From positions 620,001 to 684,000 of the forward strand of contig LR134495.1 of assembly GCA_900638155.1 (NCBI GenBank): a stretch of DNA of 64,000 bases, in the 5' to 3' direction. Position 1 is the first letter of the stretch. Each line of letters begins with the position of its first letter. Origin of the DNA: Mannheimia haemolytica (GTDB lineage Bacteria > Pseudomonadota > Gammaproteobacteria > Enterobacterales > Pasteurellaceae). Position numbers and translations under genes: made by a program. Below the pieces are notes generated by a model. It ran no database searches and was not told the origin of the DNA. It saw only the letters and a list, made by a program, of their open reading frames with translations. Below are positions 31,009-40,669 of this stretch, in pieces.

Positions 31009-31623
31009 TTATTGAGAACTGGATGCCGCATTCATCTGCAAGTAGCGAAGAACCTTTTTCTGGGTAGCTTCGTCCATATCGGTAAAGCCGACCATTCCGT
31101 TAAATACTGCAATCCATTCGTTTGCATCGTGCATTTTAGGATCACGTTGTTTATGGCACACGCTGCATTCTGTTTTATAAGTATTTTCGGTGTTCGCCCA
31201 AAAGTTAGTGAGATCTTGGGTAAATTCGGCATTTTCCACCCACACGTTCATTTTCACTTTTTGCCATACCAAGCCGGTGTTCGGATCTTCTTTGCTCTCC
31301 ACAATAGCTAACGGTGGATTATTGCTGATAAAGGATTTCTCAAATACAGCATCGGTAATATTTTTACTGAAAGAATGATACCAAATCCGCCCGAAACCTT
31401 TGCTTTTTCGCCATAAATTCAGCTCAATTTCAGCGGCTTTTGCGGTTGTTTGCACCAATTTAATTTCTGCTCCGGCTTCTAGCTGCCCGATTTTCTGTGT
31501 CAAATTTTCATCGGCAAATAAAGGGATTGTTTCCGTGGTGTAACTGTTTGAACCGGCAAAACAAAATATTGGCGTGCTGAATGCCAAGAAACAGAAAGCG
31601 ATTTTTGATAATGATTTCATCAT
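31009..31623 (-). CDS. Monohaem cytochrome c resembling the C-terminal domain of TorC/TorY
   Basis: 204 residues from the ATG at 31623 (31620 is equally possible). Signal peptide MMKSLSKIAFCFLAFSTPIFCFAG, an all-beta-like middle region (about 25-140), and a single haem site CSVCH near 158 followed by KMHDANEWIAVFNGMVG with a conserved Met and Trp. The C-terminal 50 residues look like the last haem domain of pentahaem TorC-type cytochromes, but the four NapC-like haems are missing. Periplasmic redox role likely; partner not in the window. An FNR-like site with one mismatch lies at 31684-31697. Confidence 0.6.
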   Translation of the reverse strand: MMKSLSKIAFCFLAFSTPIFCFAGSNSYTTETIPLFADENLTQKIGQLEAGAEIKLVQTTAKAAEIELNLWRKSKGFGRIWYHSFSKNITDAVFEKSFISNNPPLAIVESKEDPNTGLVWQKVKMNVWVENAEFTQDLTNFWANTENTYKTECSVCHKQRDPKMHDANEWIAVFNGMVGFTDMDEATQKKVLRYLQMNAASSSQ

Positions 31624-31814
31624 AAACCCCACAAATTAGATGAGAAATTAGGTTATATGTTACACAAATTGATCAAAAAAGCGTTGATTTACATCATAAA
31701 ACTGATTTTATGTCGATTTCTTAATTTTTTGCAAAAAAATCCCAAAAAATGACCGCTTACAAGCTATAATAACCAGTATTTTTCGACCATTTTTCAAATT
31801 CAAGAGAAAATAAA

Positions 31815-32723
31815 ATGAGTACAAAATTCAACGTAAAAACCTTTCAAGGAATGATTTTAGCCCTGCAAGACTACTGGGCAAGCAAAGGCTGTACTGTGGT
31901 TCAACCTTTCGATATGGAAGTGGGGGCGGGTACTTCGCACCCGATGACTTGTTTGCGTGCGCTTGGCCCTGAGCCGATGGCATTTGCCTATGTGCAGCCG
32001 TCCCGCCGCCCGACAGACGGTCGCTACGGCGAAAATCCGAACCGTTTACAGCACTACTACCAGTTCCAAGTGGTGATTAAACCTTCGCCGGACAACATTC
32101 AAGAACTTTACCTCGACAGCCTGAAAATGCTCGGCTTCGACCCAACCCAAAACGACATTCGTTTTGTGGAAGACAACTGGGAAAACCCAACTCTTGGGGC
32201 GTGGGGCTTAGGTTGGGAAGTGTGGCTGAACGGAATGGAAGTGACCCAATTTACCTACTTCCAACAAGTCGGCGGCTTGGAATGTAAACCGGTGACAGGC
32301 GAAATCACCTACGGCTTAGAGCGTTTGGCAATGTACATTCAAGGCGTGGACTCTGTGTACGACCTCGTGTGGTCTGACGGCGAACTCGGCAAAACTACCT
32401 ACGGAGATGTATTCCACCAAAATGAAGTGGAGCAATCCACCTACAACTTTGAATACGCCGATGTGGACTTCCTGTTCCAATGCTTCGAGCAGTACGAAAA
32501 AGAAGCCCAATACCTGTTAGGCCTAGAAAAACCGTTACCACTGCCGGCTTACGAACGTATTTTAAAAGCGGCACACAGCTTTAACTTATTAGATGCTCGT
32601 AAAGCGATCTCGGTAACTGAACGCCAACGCTACATTCTACGCATTCGTGCCTTAACCAAAGGCGTTGCCGAAGCGTACTATGCCAGCCGTGAAGCCTTAG
32701 GGTTCCCGGGATGTAAAAAATAA
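31815..32723 (+). CDS. glyQ: Glycine--tRNA ligase alpha subunit
   Basis: 302 residues, standard for bacterial GlyQ. It begins [26 protein letters not shown], with the class II synthetase signature in [27 protein letters not shown] near 60-90 and [29 protein letters not shown]. It carries the catalytic site; GlyS contributes tRNA binding. In most gamma-proteobacteria glyS follows directly; here it is 2.46 kb further on. Confidence 0.98.
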   Translation: MSTKFNVKTFQGMILALQDYWASKGCTVVQPFDMEVGAGTSHPMTCLRALGPEPMAFAYVQPSRRPTDGRYGENPNRLQHYYQFQVVIKPSPDNIQELYLDSLKMLGFDPTQNDIRFVEDNWENPTLGAWGLGWEVWLNGMEVTQFTYFQQVGGLECKPVTGEITYGLERLAMYIQGVDSVYDLVWSDGELGKTTYGDVFHQNEVEQSTYNFEYADVDFLFQCFEQYEKEAQYLLGLEKPLPLPAYERILKAAHSFNLLDARKAISVTERQRYILRIRALTKGVAEAYYASREALGFPGCKK

Positions 32724-32739
32724 AATTGCCTAATGAAAT

Positions 32740-32767
32740 GTAGGGGCGAAAAATTTTTCGCCCCTAC
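32740..32767. repeat. Perfect 28-bp palindrome after glyQ
   Basis: gtaggggcgaaaaa (32740-32753) followed by its exact complement tttttcgcccctac (32754-32767), with no loop base. Located 16 bp after glyQ; it could act as a terminator or processing site in the gly mRNA and looks like a dispersed repeat unit. Confidence 0.7.
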
Positions 32768-32778
32768 GGATATGGATA

Positions 32779-33045
32779 ATGACAATGAAACCGATTTTAT
32801 ACTTCGCCCACTGGTGTCCGGATACCGCCCCATTTGTGGCAGAACTAGACCGCCTAGGCATTGAATATGAACCGTGCGACATCACAAAGAGCGGTGCAAA
32901 TTTCAAACCTTTTCTCCGCCTGCGTGACCGCCATTCCGCCTTTAACCACGCCAAAGCCAACGGATATATCGGCATTCCGGCATTGCTGATCGAAGGCGAA
33001 AAAGTCGTGCTGGATTTGGCTGAATTAGAGGGCATTTTCGGCTAA
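32779..33045 (+). CDS. Small glutaredoxin-like protein
   Basis: 88 residues (86 if the second ATG, 32785, is used). It begins MTMKPILYFAHWCPDTAPFVAEL: a thioredoxin-fold start with CPDT, i.e. a monothiol-type active site with a single Cys at this place. A second Cys (EPCDITKS) and the cis-Pro loop IGIPALLIEG are kept, and the C-terminal DLAELEGIF completes a glutaredoxin-size domain. A role in thiol redox is inferred. It lies between glyQ and the nuclease gene. Confidence 0.7.
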   Translation: MTMKPILYFAHWCPDTAPFVAELDRLGIEYEPCDITKSGANFKPFLRLRDRHSAFNHAKANGYIGIPALLIEGEKVVLDLAELEGIFG

Positions 33046-33087
33046 CAAGCGGTTGAATTTAGCGGAAATTTTGCAAAGGAGCCAATA

Positions 33088-34122
33088 ATGAAGACAGTAA
33101 TAGCAGAGAATTCGGCTGAATTTGTGAATGAAATTTCACAGCTAATTCAATCGAGTAAGCAACGAATGACCGTTGCGGTCAATGCAGAATTAACCTTGCT
33201 TTATTGGCATATCGGCAAACGGATCAATGACTATATTTTGCAGGGTGAGCGTGCGGAATATGGGCAAGAAGTAGTGAAAAATCTTGCTCAAAGTCTGACA
33301 GAGCAATTTGGTAAAGGCTGGAGTAAACGCCATTTAAATTATACGATGCAATTTGCTGCAACTTTCCCTAATTTGGAAATTGTGCATACACTGTGTGCAC
33401 AATTGAGTTGGTCGCATTTTAAACTAATTATTGCGATTGATGAACCAATCAAGCGAGAGTTCTATGCCACAATGGCTGCACAGGAACGTTGGTCTGTACG
33501 AACCCTTGATGATCGCATTAGTTCACTGCTGTTTGAACGCACGGCAATTTCCAAAAAGCCCGATGAAACCGTTAGCGCTGAATTGAGTTTGCTACGCGAA
33601 AAAGGCGAATATAATCAGTCAATGGTGTTGAAAGATCCGTATATTTTGGATTTTCTCGACCTTAATGACCGTTATATGGAGCGTGATCTCGAAGATGCGA
33701 TTTTACGAGAGATCGAACAGTTTTTACTGGAACTTGGGGCGGGTTTTACCTTTGTCGCACGCCAAAAACGGATTCAGATTGATAATGATGATTTCTATAT
33801 CGATCTGCTGTTTTACAATCGTAAACTCAAACGCCTGATTGCGATTGAGCTGAAAACCGAAAGCTTCAAATATTCCCACAAAAGTCAAATGGAACTCTAT
33901 TTGGCGTGGCTGGCGAAACACGAGCAAGAAGCAGACGAAAATCCACCGCTTGGAATTATTCTCTGCACCGGCAAAAAACAGGAACAAGTGGAACTACTAG
34001 ATTTGAAAAATTCTGATATTCATATTGCAGAATATATGACCGTGTTGCCGAGTAAAGCTGTATTAGAACAACGGTTGCATTTGGCGGTGGAAAGGGCGAA
34101 AGAGCGATTTTTACTAAAATAG
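33088..34122 (+). CDS. YhcG-type PDDEXK nuclease family protein (DUF1016)
   Basis: 344 residues. N-terminal DUF1016_N helical domain (about 5-145, LLYWHIGKRINDYILQGERAEYGQEVVKNLAQSL) and a C-terminal PD-(D/E)XK nuclease-like domain (about 175-335) with FYIDLLFYNRKLKRLIAIELK, giving the D...ExK catalytic residues. Known members occur in defence and mobile regions and have a presumed DNA-processing or restriction-like role, not established. Lies in the accessory stretch between glyQ and glyS. Confidence 0.88.
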   Translation: MKTVIAENSAEFVNEISQLIQSSKQRMTVAVNAELTLLYWHIGKRINDYILQGERAEYGQEVVKNLAQSLTEQFGKGWSKRHLNYTMQFAATFPNLEIVHTLCAQLSWSHFKLIIAIDEPIKREFYATMAAQERWSVRTLDDRISSLLFERTAISKKPDETVSAELSLLREKGEYNQSMVLKDPYILDFLDLNDRYMERDLEDAILREIEQFLLELGAGFTFVARQKRIQIDNDDFYIDLLFYNRKLKRLIAIELKTESFKYSHKSQMELYLAWLAKHEQEADENPPLGIILCTGKKQEQVELLDLKNSDIHIAEYMTVLPSKAVLEQRLHLAVERAKERFLLK

Positions 34123-34154
34123 CAAGCGGTTAAAATCAGCGGAAATGTTGCAAA

Positions 34155-34514
34155 ATGAAACCTTATGTCAAATCGCTAAAATCGAACTCGCAGAAATTGT
34201 GAACGGCACAAACTGAGGCGGAGAGACGGCTTTGGTATCGTATTCGGGGCGATCAACTGGGTGTTCGTTTTTATCGGCAGAAACCGTTGTTAAGCTATAT
34301 TGTCGATTTCTACTGTCCGAAAGCGAAATTAGTGGTTGAATTAGACGGCGGGCAACATTATGAGCCTGAACATCGGGCAAATGATAAAATCCGAGATGCG
34401 GAATTGGCATCACTTAGTTTAACCGTTCTTCGATTTGATAATTACCAAGTGATGACAGAGATTGAAAGTGTGATGGAAACGATTTGGTTGCATATTCAAT
34501 CTGTGAGGGAATAG
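34155..34514 (+). pseudogene. DUF559 endonuclease-like gene broken by an in-frame stop
   Basis: The frame starts MKPYVKSLKSNSQKL at 34155, hits TGA at 34200-34202, and continues without a break as TAQTEAERRLWYRIRGDQLGVRF ... IVDFYCPKAKLVVELDGGQHYEPEH to 34514. The family (Vsr-like PD-(D/E)XK fold) normally has Leu-Arg before this TEAE motif, so TGA most simply comes from CGA by one C-to-T change. Catalytic residues (D of IVDFYC, ExD-type LVVELDGGQHY) are intact. A shorter protein could start at an internal codon (34287) but would lack the first helices. Confidence 0.8.
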
Positions 34515-34536
34515 GGTATTTTCTCCGTGAATTTAG

Positions 34537-34702
34537 TCTGCCAAATCTCCCCCTCCCCTCTTTGCTAAAGAGGGGTGATCTATCGAAGTAGATTTATAGT
34601 TCATCAGACTATTCTCGCACTTGATGAAGAAAGATTAATTACAAATTTACGGCAATCTAGTTCCCCTCTTTAGCAAAGAGGGGCTAGGGGAGATTTGGCA
34701 GA
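34537..34702. mobile_element. 166-bp MITE-like element with ~40-bp terminal inverted repeats
   Basis: Left end tctgccaaatctccccctcc ... ctttgctaaagagggg and right end, read in reverse complement, match with only a few changes over about 40 bp. Each end also contains its own hairpin (cccctcttt..aaagagggg). The centre (about 34580-34665) is AT-rich and codes for nothing. Size and structure fit a non-autonomous miniature transposable element; target-site duplication is not obvious. Confidence 0.75.
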
Positions 34703-34789
34703 AGTGAAAACGGAGTGAGAGGTTGTAATGCCCTTGATGTATACAATAAGATCTCGAAACATTTACATTTGGCATAAAGGAAATAATTT

Positions 34790-35164
34790 ATGACTGAAAT
34801 TTTACTTAATAAAGATGCTTTTAATATAGCAGAAGATGACTTATTAGTTAAAGATGTTCCATATGGGTTAGCGGTAGTATCCCATAAAATTTCTGACGAA
34901 AAATTACCAATTAGATTTTTATACAGAGAAGAGCCAAGTTCTGATTATCCTGATAGCGGTTGGAGATTATTTTCAGGATATGAAGATGATGAATATACAA
35001 ATAATCCCGAAAACTTTTCTATTTACAGCCTTACTCGTTTAGCTAATTTCCAACCTGAAATTGATGGAGATATGTTATATAGCCCAATAGGATCTGTATT
35101 TGAAAAAACACCCAATAGTGATCAATTTGAATTAGTTTCTGATTGGTCTATTCCTAATGAATAA
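34790..35164 (+). CDS. DUF2185 (Imm33-like) domain protein
   Basis: 124 residues. The central block YGLAVVSHKISDEKLPIRFLYREEP and SGWRLFSGYEDDEYTNNPENFSIYSL matches the DUF2185 family, several members of which act as immunity proteins in polymorphic toxin loci. No toxin gene is next to it. No signal peptide, acidic, cytoplasmic. AAGGAAAT ribosome site. Last accessory gene before glyS. Confidence 0.75.
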   Translation: MTEILLNKDAFNIAEDDLLVKDVPYGLAVVSHKISDEKLPIRFLYREEPSSDYPDSGWRLFSGYEDDEYTNNPENFSIYSLTRLANFQPEIDGDMLYSPIGSVFEKTPNSDQFELVSDWSIPNE

Positions 35165-35185
35165 ATTGAAATAAAAGAGAATAAA

Positions 35186-37252
35186 ATGACAACACAAAAC
35201 TTCCTTGCCGAGATCGGCACAGAAGAGCTGCCACCGAAGGCACTCAAAAAATTAGCGACCGCATTTGCGGAGAATGTAGAAAACGAATTAAACCAAGCGG
35301 GTTTGGCGTTTGAGAAAGTCGAATGGTTTGCGGCCCCTCGCCGTTTGGCGGTGAAGGTGTTGAGCCTTGCGGAAAGCCAGCCGAGTAAAGAGGTTGAAAA
35401 ACGAGGGCCGGCGGTGTCGGCAGCGTTTGATGCCGAAGGCAAGCCGACCAAAGCGGCGGAAGGCTGGGCGAGAGGCTGTGGTATCACGGTGGAGCAAGCC
35501 GAGCGCATTGCGACCGACAAAGGCGAATGGTTGGTGCATCGTGCGGTGATTGAAGGTCAGCCGACCAAAAACTTGCTGGTCGATATTATCGCCAAATCGC
35601 TGGCGAACTTGCCGATTCCAAAAACAATGCGTTGGGGCGATAAGAGCGAGCAGTTTGTTCGTCCTGTGCATACAGTGACACTTTTATTCGGGGCGGATCT
35701 GATCGAAGGTGAGATCTTAGGTGTGAAAAGCGGTCGTACCATTCGTGGTCACCGTTTCTTAGGTGAACGTGAATTTACCATTGAGAACGCCGATCAATAT
35801 CCACAATTGCTGAAAGATCGTGGTTCTGTGGTGGCGGATTTCAACGAGCGTAAAGCATTGATCCTTGCAAAATCCCAAGAAAAAGCAACCGCTTTGGGCG
35901 GTGTGGCGGATATTGAAGAAGATTTACTTGATGAAGTGACTTCACTTGTCGAGTATCCAAACGTACTTACCGCCAAATTTGAAGAGCGTTTCTTAGCCGT
36001 GCCTGCGGAAGCCTTGGTTTACACCATGAAAGGCGACCAAAAATACTTCCCGATTTACAACAAAGACGGCAAATTGTTACCGCACTTTATTTTTGTGTCG
36101 AACATCAATCCGGAAGATCCGAGCAAAATCATCGAGGGTAACGAAAAAGTGGTTCGCCCTCGTTTGACTGATGCGGAGTTCTTCTTCAAAACCGACTTAA
36201 AACAGAAACTGGAAGACCAACTGCCACGCCTTGAAACCGTGTTGTTCCAACAACAGCTTGGCACATTGCGTGACAAAACCGCTCGCATTGAAGCCTTGGC
36301 AGGTGAAATTGCGAAACAAATTGGGGCAGATGAAACCAAAGCGAAACGGGCGGGCTTGCTTTCTAAATGTGACCTGATGACCAATATGGTGTTTGAATTT
36401 ACCGACACCCAAGGCGTGATGGGGATGCACTATGCCCGCCACGATGGGGAAGATGAAGAAGTAGCGGTGGCGTTGAACGAGCAGTATATGCCACGTTTTG
36501 CTGGCGATAACTTGCCAAATTCATTGGTGGCTTGCTCAGTGGCGTTGGCGGACAAATTTGACACGCTCACAGGGATTTTCGGTATCGGTCAAGCGCCGAA
36601 AGGCAGTGCCGACCCGTTTGCTCTACGCCGTGCGGCACTTGGCTCACTGCGGATTATTGTGGAGAAAAATTTACCGCTTGATCTGGCTGAAATCGTGGCA
36701 AAATCGACCGCACTTTTTGGTGACAAACTGACCAACAAAAACGTGGTTGAGGACGTGGTGGACTTTATGCTCGGTCGTTTCCGTGCGTGGTATGAAAGTG
36801 AAGGCATTGCGGTGGACGTTATCCAAGCCGTTCTCGCACGCCGTCCGACCAAGCCTGCCGACTTCGATGCCCGTGTGCGTGCCGTGTCGCACTTCCGCAC
36901 CCTTGATAGCGCCGAAGCCTTAGCCGCAGCGAATAAACGGGTGAGCAACATTCTTGCTAAAGCCGATATTGCAATTGGTGAGATCGATTTAACCGCTTGT
37001 GTCGAACCGGCAGAAAAAGCCTTAGCCGAAGCGGTGATTGCCTTGAAAGCGGAAGTGCAACCGCTGATTGCACAGGGCGACTACACCGCCGTGCTGGATA
37101 AATTAGCGAACCTCCGCCAACCGGTTGATGCGTTCTTTGACGGAGTAATGGTAAATGCAGAAGACCAAAAACTGCGTCAAAACCGCCTCGCCATTTTAAG
37201 CACGCTACAAGGCTTGTTCCTGCAAGTGGCGGATATTTCGCTGTTGCAATAA
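35186..37252 (+). CDS. glyS: Glycine--tRNA ligase beta subunit
   Basis: 688 residues, standard length. It begins [26 protein letters not shown], then the HD-like domain (about 380-560, [24 protein letters not shown] and [20 protein letters not shown]) and a C-terminal anticodon-binding DALR domain (about 590-680, [23 protein letters not shown]). It pairs with GlyQ to charge tRNA-Gly. A USS-pair terminator follows. Confidence 0.98.
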   Translation: MTTQNFLAEIGTEELPPKALKKLATAFAENVENELNQAGLAFEKVEWFAAPRRLAVKVLSLAESQPSKEVEKRGPAVSAAFDAEGKPTKAAEGWARGCGITVEQAERIATDKGEWLVHRAVIEGQPTKNLLVDIIAKSLANLPIPKTMRWGDKSEQFVRPVHTVTLLFGADLIEGEILGVKSGRTIRGHRFLGEREFTIENADQYPQLLKDRGSVVADFNERKALILAKSQEKATALGGVADIEEDLLDEVTSLVEYPNVLTAKFEERFLAVPAEALVYTMKGDQKYFPIYNKDGKLLPHFIFVSNINPEDPSKIIEGNEKVVRPRLTDAEFFFKTDLKQKLEDQLPRLETVLFQQQLGTLRDKTARIEALAGEIAKQIGADETKAKRAGLLSKCDLMTNMVFEFTDTQGVMGMHYARHDGEDEEVAVALNEQYMPRFAGDNLPNSLVACSVALADKFDTLTGIFGIGQAPKGSADPFALRRAALGSLRIIVEKNLPLDLAEIVAKSTALFGDKLTNKNVVEDVVDFMLGRFRAWYESEGIAVDVIQAVLARRPTKPADFDARVRAVSHFRTLDSAEALAAANKRVSNILAKADIAIGEIDLTACVEPAEKALAEAVIALKAEVQPLIAQGDYTAVLDKLANLRQPVDAFFDGVMVNAEDQKLRQNRLAILSTLQGLFLQVADISLLQ

Positions 37253-37290
37253 CAATAAGTTTGCAATAATTGCAAAATTTTAATGAAAAT

Positions 37291-37331
37291 AGACCGCTTG
37301 CAGTAATTGTGATCTGCAAGCGGTCTTTTTT
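37291..37331 (+). terminator. glyS terminator made of two inverted uptake sequences
   Basis: agaccgcttgca (37291-37302) and tgcaagcggtct (37315-37326) are exact complements with a 12-nt loop and a six-T tail. Both arms are uptake words in opposite orientation. Confidence 0.9.
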
Positions 37332-37356
37332 GCTTGAAATTTTACCAAAGGCGGGA

Positions 37357-38658
37357 TTATTTAAGTTTTGGTTTATTCACCATAATCTCGATGACTTGGC
37401 GGTCTGTGTATTGCATACTACGAGAGGCAATGCTGCATAAGTTATTAATTGAACGATCAATATCGTGTTCGACAATTCCTTCGTTGCCTGTTACTTGGCT
37501 ATTATCCATAGACATCAGAATGGATTTATAGCTTGATGTTACGCTGGTGGAGACTTTCATCGCACAACTGTTTGAAGCACCATCACAGATAATACCGCTA
37601 ATATCGCCGATCATACTACTAATTGCCATACTGATATTCTCAAATTTCCCTGTGAGCAGCCACGCTATGCCGGCACAGCTTCCCATAGCCGCGGTTGTTA
37701 CGGCACAGAGTGCAGATAATTTCGGTAACTTGCTGTGAATATAAATTGCCATGAGGTGTGATAAAAAGAGTGCTCTAATGCGTTGCTCATCAGTGACATT
37801 TAAATGGCGGGCAACGACAACAACCGGCATAGTTGCTGTAATTCCTTGATTACCCGAACCGGAGTTGCTCATAGCAGGTAAACTTGCACCACCCATTCTA
37901 GCATCAGAGGCAGAGGTGGTTTCTATAACAATGCGATTAAGCAAATCATCACTGATTAGACCTAGACCAATCTGTTTTTGCAATGTCCTTCCGATATGTA
38001 GCCCATAATCGGCACGTAATCCTTCTTGTGAGAGTGCGGAATTTAATTGTGCTGCTTGCTCAATAAAGCGAATTTTTTCCAATTCGATTTGCATAGAAAA
38101 ATTAAATATATCTTTTGCCGAAAGTGAAGCAAAGATCTCAGTAGTATTATCGTTATTGACGGCACAAGGTTTGCTTAAAATAGTTTGCCCGTTTTTTTCA
38201 ATGTAAATGACATTGGTATGGTGTTCAGCAATACGAACACATACTCGATTCGCTTGGTGAAATAATGTTGCTTCAGAATATAGAATATGTTCTGTTTCAA
38301 AAATAGAGACAGACACTTTATCGGTATTTAACATCGCTTTAGCCTGTTTAACCTGTTCTGGCGTAATATTTTTTAATACTTCTAATCCACCATCAGGTTC
38401 CCCTCCGATTGCCCCAATAGCTGCCGCCATAGGCAATCCGACGGTTGCTGTTCCCGGTACTGTTACTCCCATCCCATTTTTCATCAAGTTAGGGGAAACT
38501 TTTGCCTCAATACGTTCTGGTAAATGACCTAAATATTGGCGTGCAATGGCGGATGCAAGGGCGAGAGAAATAGGTTCTGTACAGCCTAATGCAGGGACAA
38601 CTTCATGGTTGACTGCATGTAAAATGGATTGTACTAATTTTTCGCAGTGAATATTCAT
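37357..38658 (-). CDS. cyuA: L-cysteine desulfidase (CyuA/YhaM, UPF0597)
   Basis: 433 residues. UPF0597/serine-dehydratase-alpha-like enzyme; Cys residues of the [4Fe-4S] cluster lie in VPALGCTEPISLALA (about Cys26), and in SGIICDGASNSCAMKV near 350. Also NSGSGNQGITATMPVVVVA near 265. It breaks L-cysteine to pyruvate, ammonia and sulfide, mainly in anaerobic cells. Last gene of a minus-strand unit: regulator, transporter, desulfidase; 13 bp after the transporter. Confidence 0.88.
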   Translation of the reverse strand: MNIHCEKLVQSILHAVNHEVVPALGCTEPISLALASAIARQYLGHLPERIEAKVSPNLMKNGMGVTVPGTATVGLPMAAAIGAIGGEPDGGLEVLKNITPEQVKQAKAMLNTDKVSVSIFETEHILYSEATLFHQANRVCVRIAEHHTNVIYIEKNGQTILSKPCAVNNDNTTEIFASLSAKDIFNFSMQIELEKIRFIEQAAQLNSALSQEGLRADYGLHIGRTLQKQIGLGLISDDLLNRIVIETTSASDARMGGASLPAMSNSGSGNQGITATMPVVVVARHLNVTDEQRIRALFLSHLMAIYIHSKLPKLSALCAVTTAAMGSCAGIAWLLTGKFENISMAISSMIGDISGIICDGASNSCAMKVSTSVTSSYKSILMSMDNSQVTGNEGIVEHDIDRSINNLCSIASRSMQYTDRQVIEIMVNKPKLK

Positions 38659-38671
38659 AGATAAAACCTTA

Positions 38672-39949
38672 TTACTCTAAAAATGTGAGGAATGGAGAAA
38701 TACATAATAAAATGCCGGTAATGATAATAATATTGAGTGCTAGCCCTTTATATTTGAATAATGCAGGCACTTTATAGACTAAATAGGCCGGAATCAAGCA
38801 CCCAACTAAGCCAAAAATAGGACTACAGATTGAGGTAAAGCTTAAAACCGGTGCATTTAATACAATCGCACTCCAAGCCAGCAGAATGGAAAATAACATA
38901 ATCCCTTTCTGCACATAATTAGGATTGATTTTTTCAGCCGGGAATTTTCTTAATAATAGGTTCATCACAATGCCTTGAGTGGCTTCTCTAAAACCTAAAT
39001 ATACCCCGAAAAAGGCTGTCATAACGGCAAAAATATTTAATGCAACACCTACATAGGTTGCCCAACTACCGGGGAAAAATTGGGCTGCAATTGCTAATGC
39101 GGAAACATTTTGCTCGTATGCTTTGAGCGCTTCTTCTCTCCCCATTGCAAGTGTAAAAGAGACAGCATAAAAGAAAACGGTAATAAATAAGATAGCAAAT
39201 GCAATATTCATCGCTCGTAGGGCTTTATAGCGCGCAACTTCACGAGACTGTTCTTTAGCACGGTAAGAAATTACCATTGGGCTGAGAGTTTGCAAGAAGA
39301 GTATAGAGGTTAGGGTGAAAGGAAGGGTAATGATGGCATCTTTTATAAGTTTGCCAAAAGGGGGCATTGCACCGATATTATGGAGCTGCCACATTCCAAT
39401 CATTGCAAGCCCTAAGGCGGCAACGACAAATAGCTTGGTTAATACCATAAATGTAGATATTTTAAACAGTAGCTTTTCGCCTCGAGAAGATAAGGCAACT
39501 AATATACAGATTAGCACTAAGCCATAAAATGGATTATCAGAGAGTAGTGTATCGGTAATGCCGAAAGTAAGGAGATAGGAGGCACTATCGTTTGTAATTG
39601 CGGTAGAATAAACAAACATCCAAATCACTAACATAATAAAATAAAGCACCCCTAAAAAGATTCCCCAGTTTTTGCCCAGGTAGCCACTAATAACGGTGGG
39701 GTAATCTTTACATTCCGGAGATTCTGCTAAAGTGTTAATAAACAAACGCTGAAAAAGGTACATCGCCGGGTATCCGATAATAGAAGAAAGTAGAAAAACC
39801 CACATGCCCATAAGTCCTACTTGTACCGGTAAAAAGACGATGCCTGCCCCGATAGCCATACCAATACTCATAATGATCCAGCCGAAGTCGGTAGAATCAA
39901 ATTTTGTTGCTTGTTTAAATTCGGCAGGCGAGAGTTTTTGAGTATCCAT
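38672..39949 (-). CDS. cyuP: CyuP/YhaO-like cysteine (serine) transporter, HAAAP family
   Basis: 425 residues with 11 hydrophobic helices; WIIMSIGMAIGAGIVFLPVQVGLMG at the N-terminus is the first helix of the hydroxy/aromatic amino acid permease family. E. coli YhaO (DlsT/CyuP) is paired with YhaM (CyuA) and imports cysteine or D-serine; the pairing here supports cysteine uptake. Transcribed between the regulator (28 bp upstream) and cyuA. Confidence 0.87.
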   Translation of the reverse strand: MDTQKLSPAEFKQATKFDSTDFGWIIMSIGMAIGAGIVFLPVQVGLMGMWVFLLSSIIGYPAMYLFQRLFINTLAESPECKDYPTVISGYLGKNWGIFLGVLYFIMLVIWMFVYSTAITNDSASYLLTFGITDTLLSDNPFYGLVLICILVALSSRGEKLLFKISTFMVLTKLFVVAALGLAMIGMWQLHNIGAMPPFGKLIKDAIITLPFTLTSILFLQTLSPMVISYRAKEQSREVARYKALRAMNIAFAILFITVFFYAVSFTLAMGREEALKAYEQNVSALAIAAQFFPGSWATYVGVALNIFAVMTAFFGVYLGFREATQGIVMNLLLRKFPAEKINPNYVQKGIMLFSILLAWSAIVLNAPVLSFTSICSPIFGLVGCLIPAYLVYKVPALFKYKGLALNIIIITGILLCISPFLTFLE

Positions 39950-39977
39950 AGAGTCTCCTTAAATCGTAACAGTATAA

Positions 39978-40646
39978 TTAAGTGTTATTTTTGAATTCTC
40001 TTAAATGTTTATAAATTGCGTGGCTGGTTAGGGAGAGTTTTTCTGCCACAATAGGTACTGCCTCTTTTAGCTCAAAGATGCCATTTTCAAACAAATAGAA
40101 GATAATGGATTTCTTATAGAGTTTTGAATGTTTGGTAGTGTGTTGCTCAATGTGAGTAACTGCTTTTAGAAAGGTTTCTTCAATAAGTTCTTTTGGGTGA
40201 GTAATAAAGTTTTCACTTTTATAATGAGGCGGAATAGGATCGTAATTCATAAAAGAGCTAACGGTTTTATCTAATGGTGTCGATAAATTTAAATTAATAC
40301 AAAATAATCCGATAGGTTTGCCCTCATGCCCGATAATAATATGCGTGGTAGACTTAACTAAGTTACCGTTATTTAACCGTGAAAAGTAAACCAGCTCAGT
40401 ATTAGATTGATCTTTTTGGTAACATTTTAGTAACTGTAATCCTTTATCTGTAATAGGCGAACCTATTTTTCGGTTAGTATGATGTCCGTTAATGATTTTA
40501 ATAACGGATTTTTCATAGGCATTCAATGAATGAATAACCACCTCACAGAATTCTCCTAATAACCCTGCTATTGCTTCACTTAATGAGAAATAAGACAGCA
40601 TAATTTCTTTGTCTAAATCATGAAGATACTCTAATTTATCTGGCAT
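39978..40646 (-). CDS. YheO-type PAS-domain transcriptional regulator
   Basis: 222 residues: N-terminal PAS_6 domain (about 20-130, with SPITDKGLQLL and GHEGKPIGLFCINLN) and a C-terminal HTH_22 DNA-binding domain ending in AEKLSLTSHAIYKHLREFK. Homologues include YheO and DauR. It is the first gene of the cysteine transporter/desulfidase unit and probably controls it in response to a small ligand. In E. coli the matching genes are controlled by an unrelated Lrp-type regulator. Confidence 0.85.
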   Translation of the reverse strand: MPDKLEYLHDLDKEIMLSYFSLSEAIAGLLGEFCEVVIHSLNAYEKSVIKIINGHHTNRKIGSPITDKGLQLLKCYQKDQSNTELVYFSRLNNGNLVKSTTHIIIGHEGKPIGLFCINLNLSTPLDKTVSSFMNYDPIPPHYKSENFITHPKELIEETFLKAVTHIEQHTTKHSKLYKKSIIFYLFENGIFELKEAVPIVAEKLSLTSHAIYKHLREFKNNT

Positions 40647-40669
40647 AACTTTTACTCCAATTTTTGTGA

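Noticed and set aside
32298-37252. Large antisense frames inside glyQ and glyS
   Set aside because: They follow from codon bias in strongly expressed genes and have no start signals or recognisable domains.
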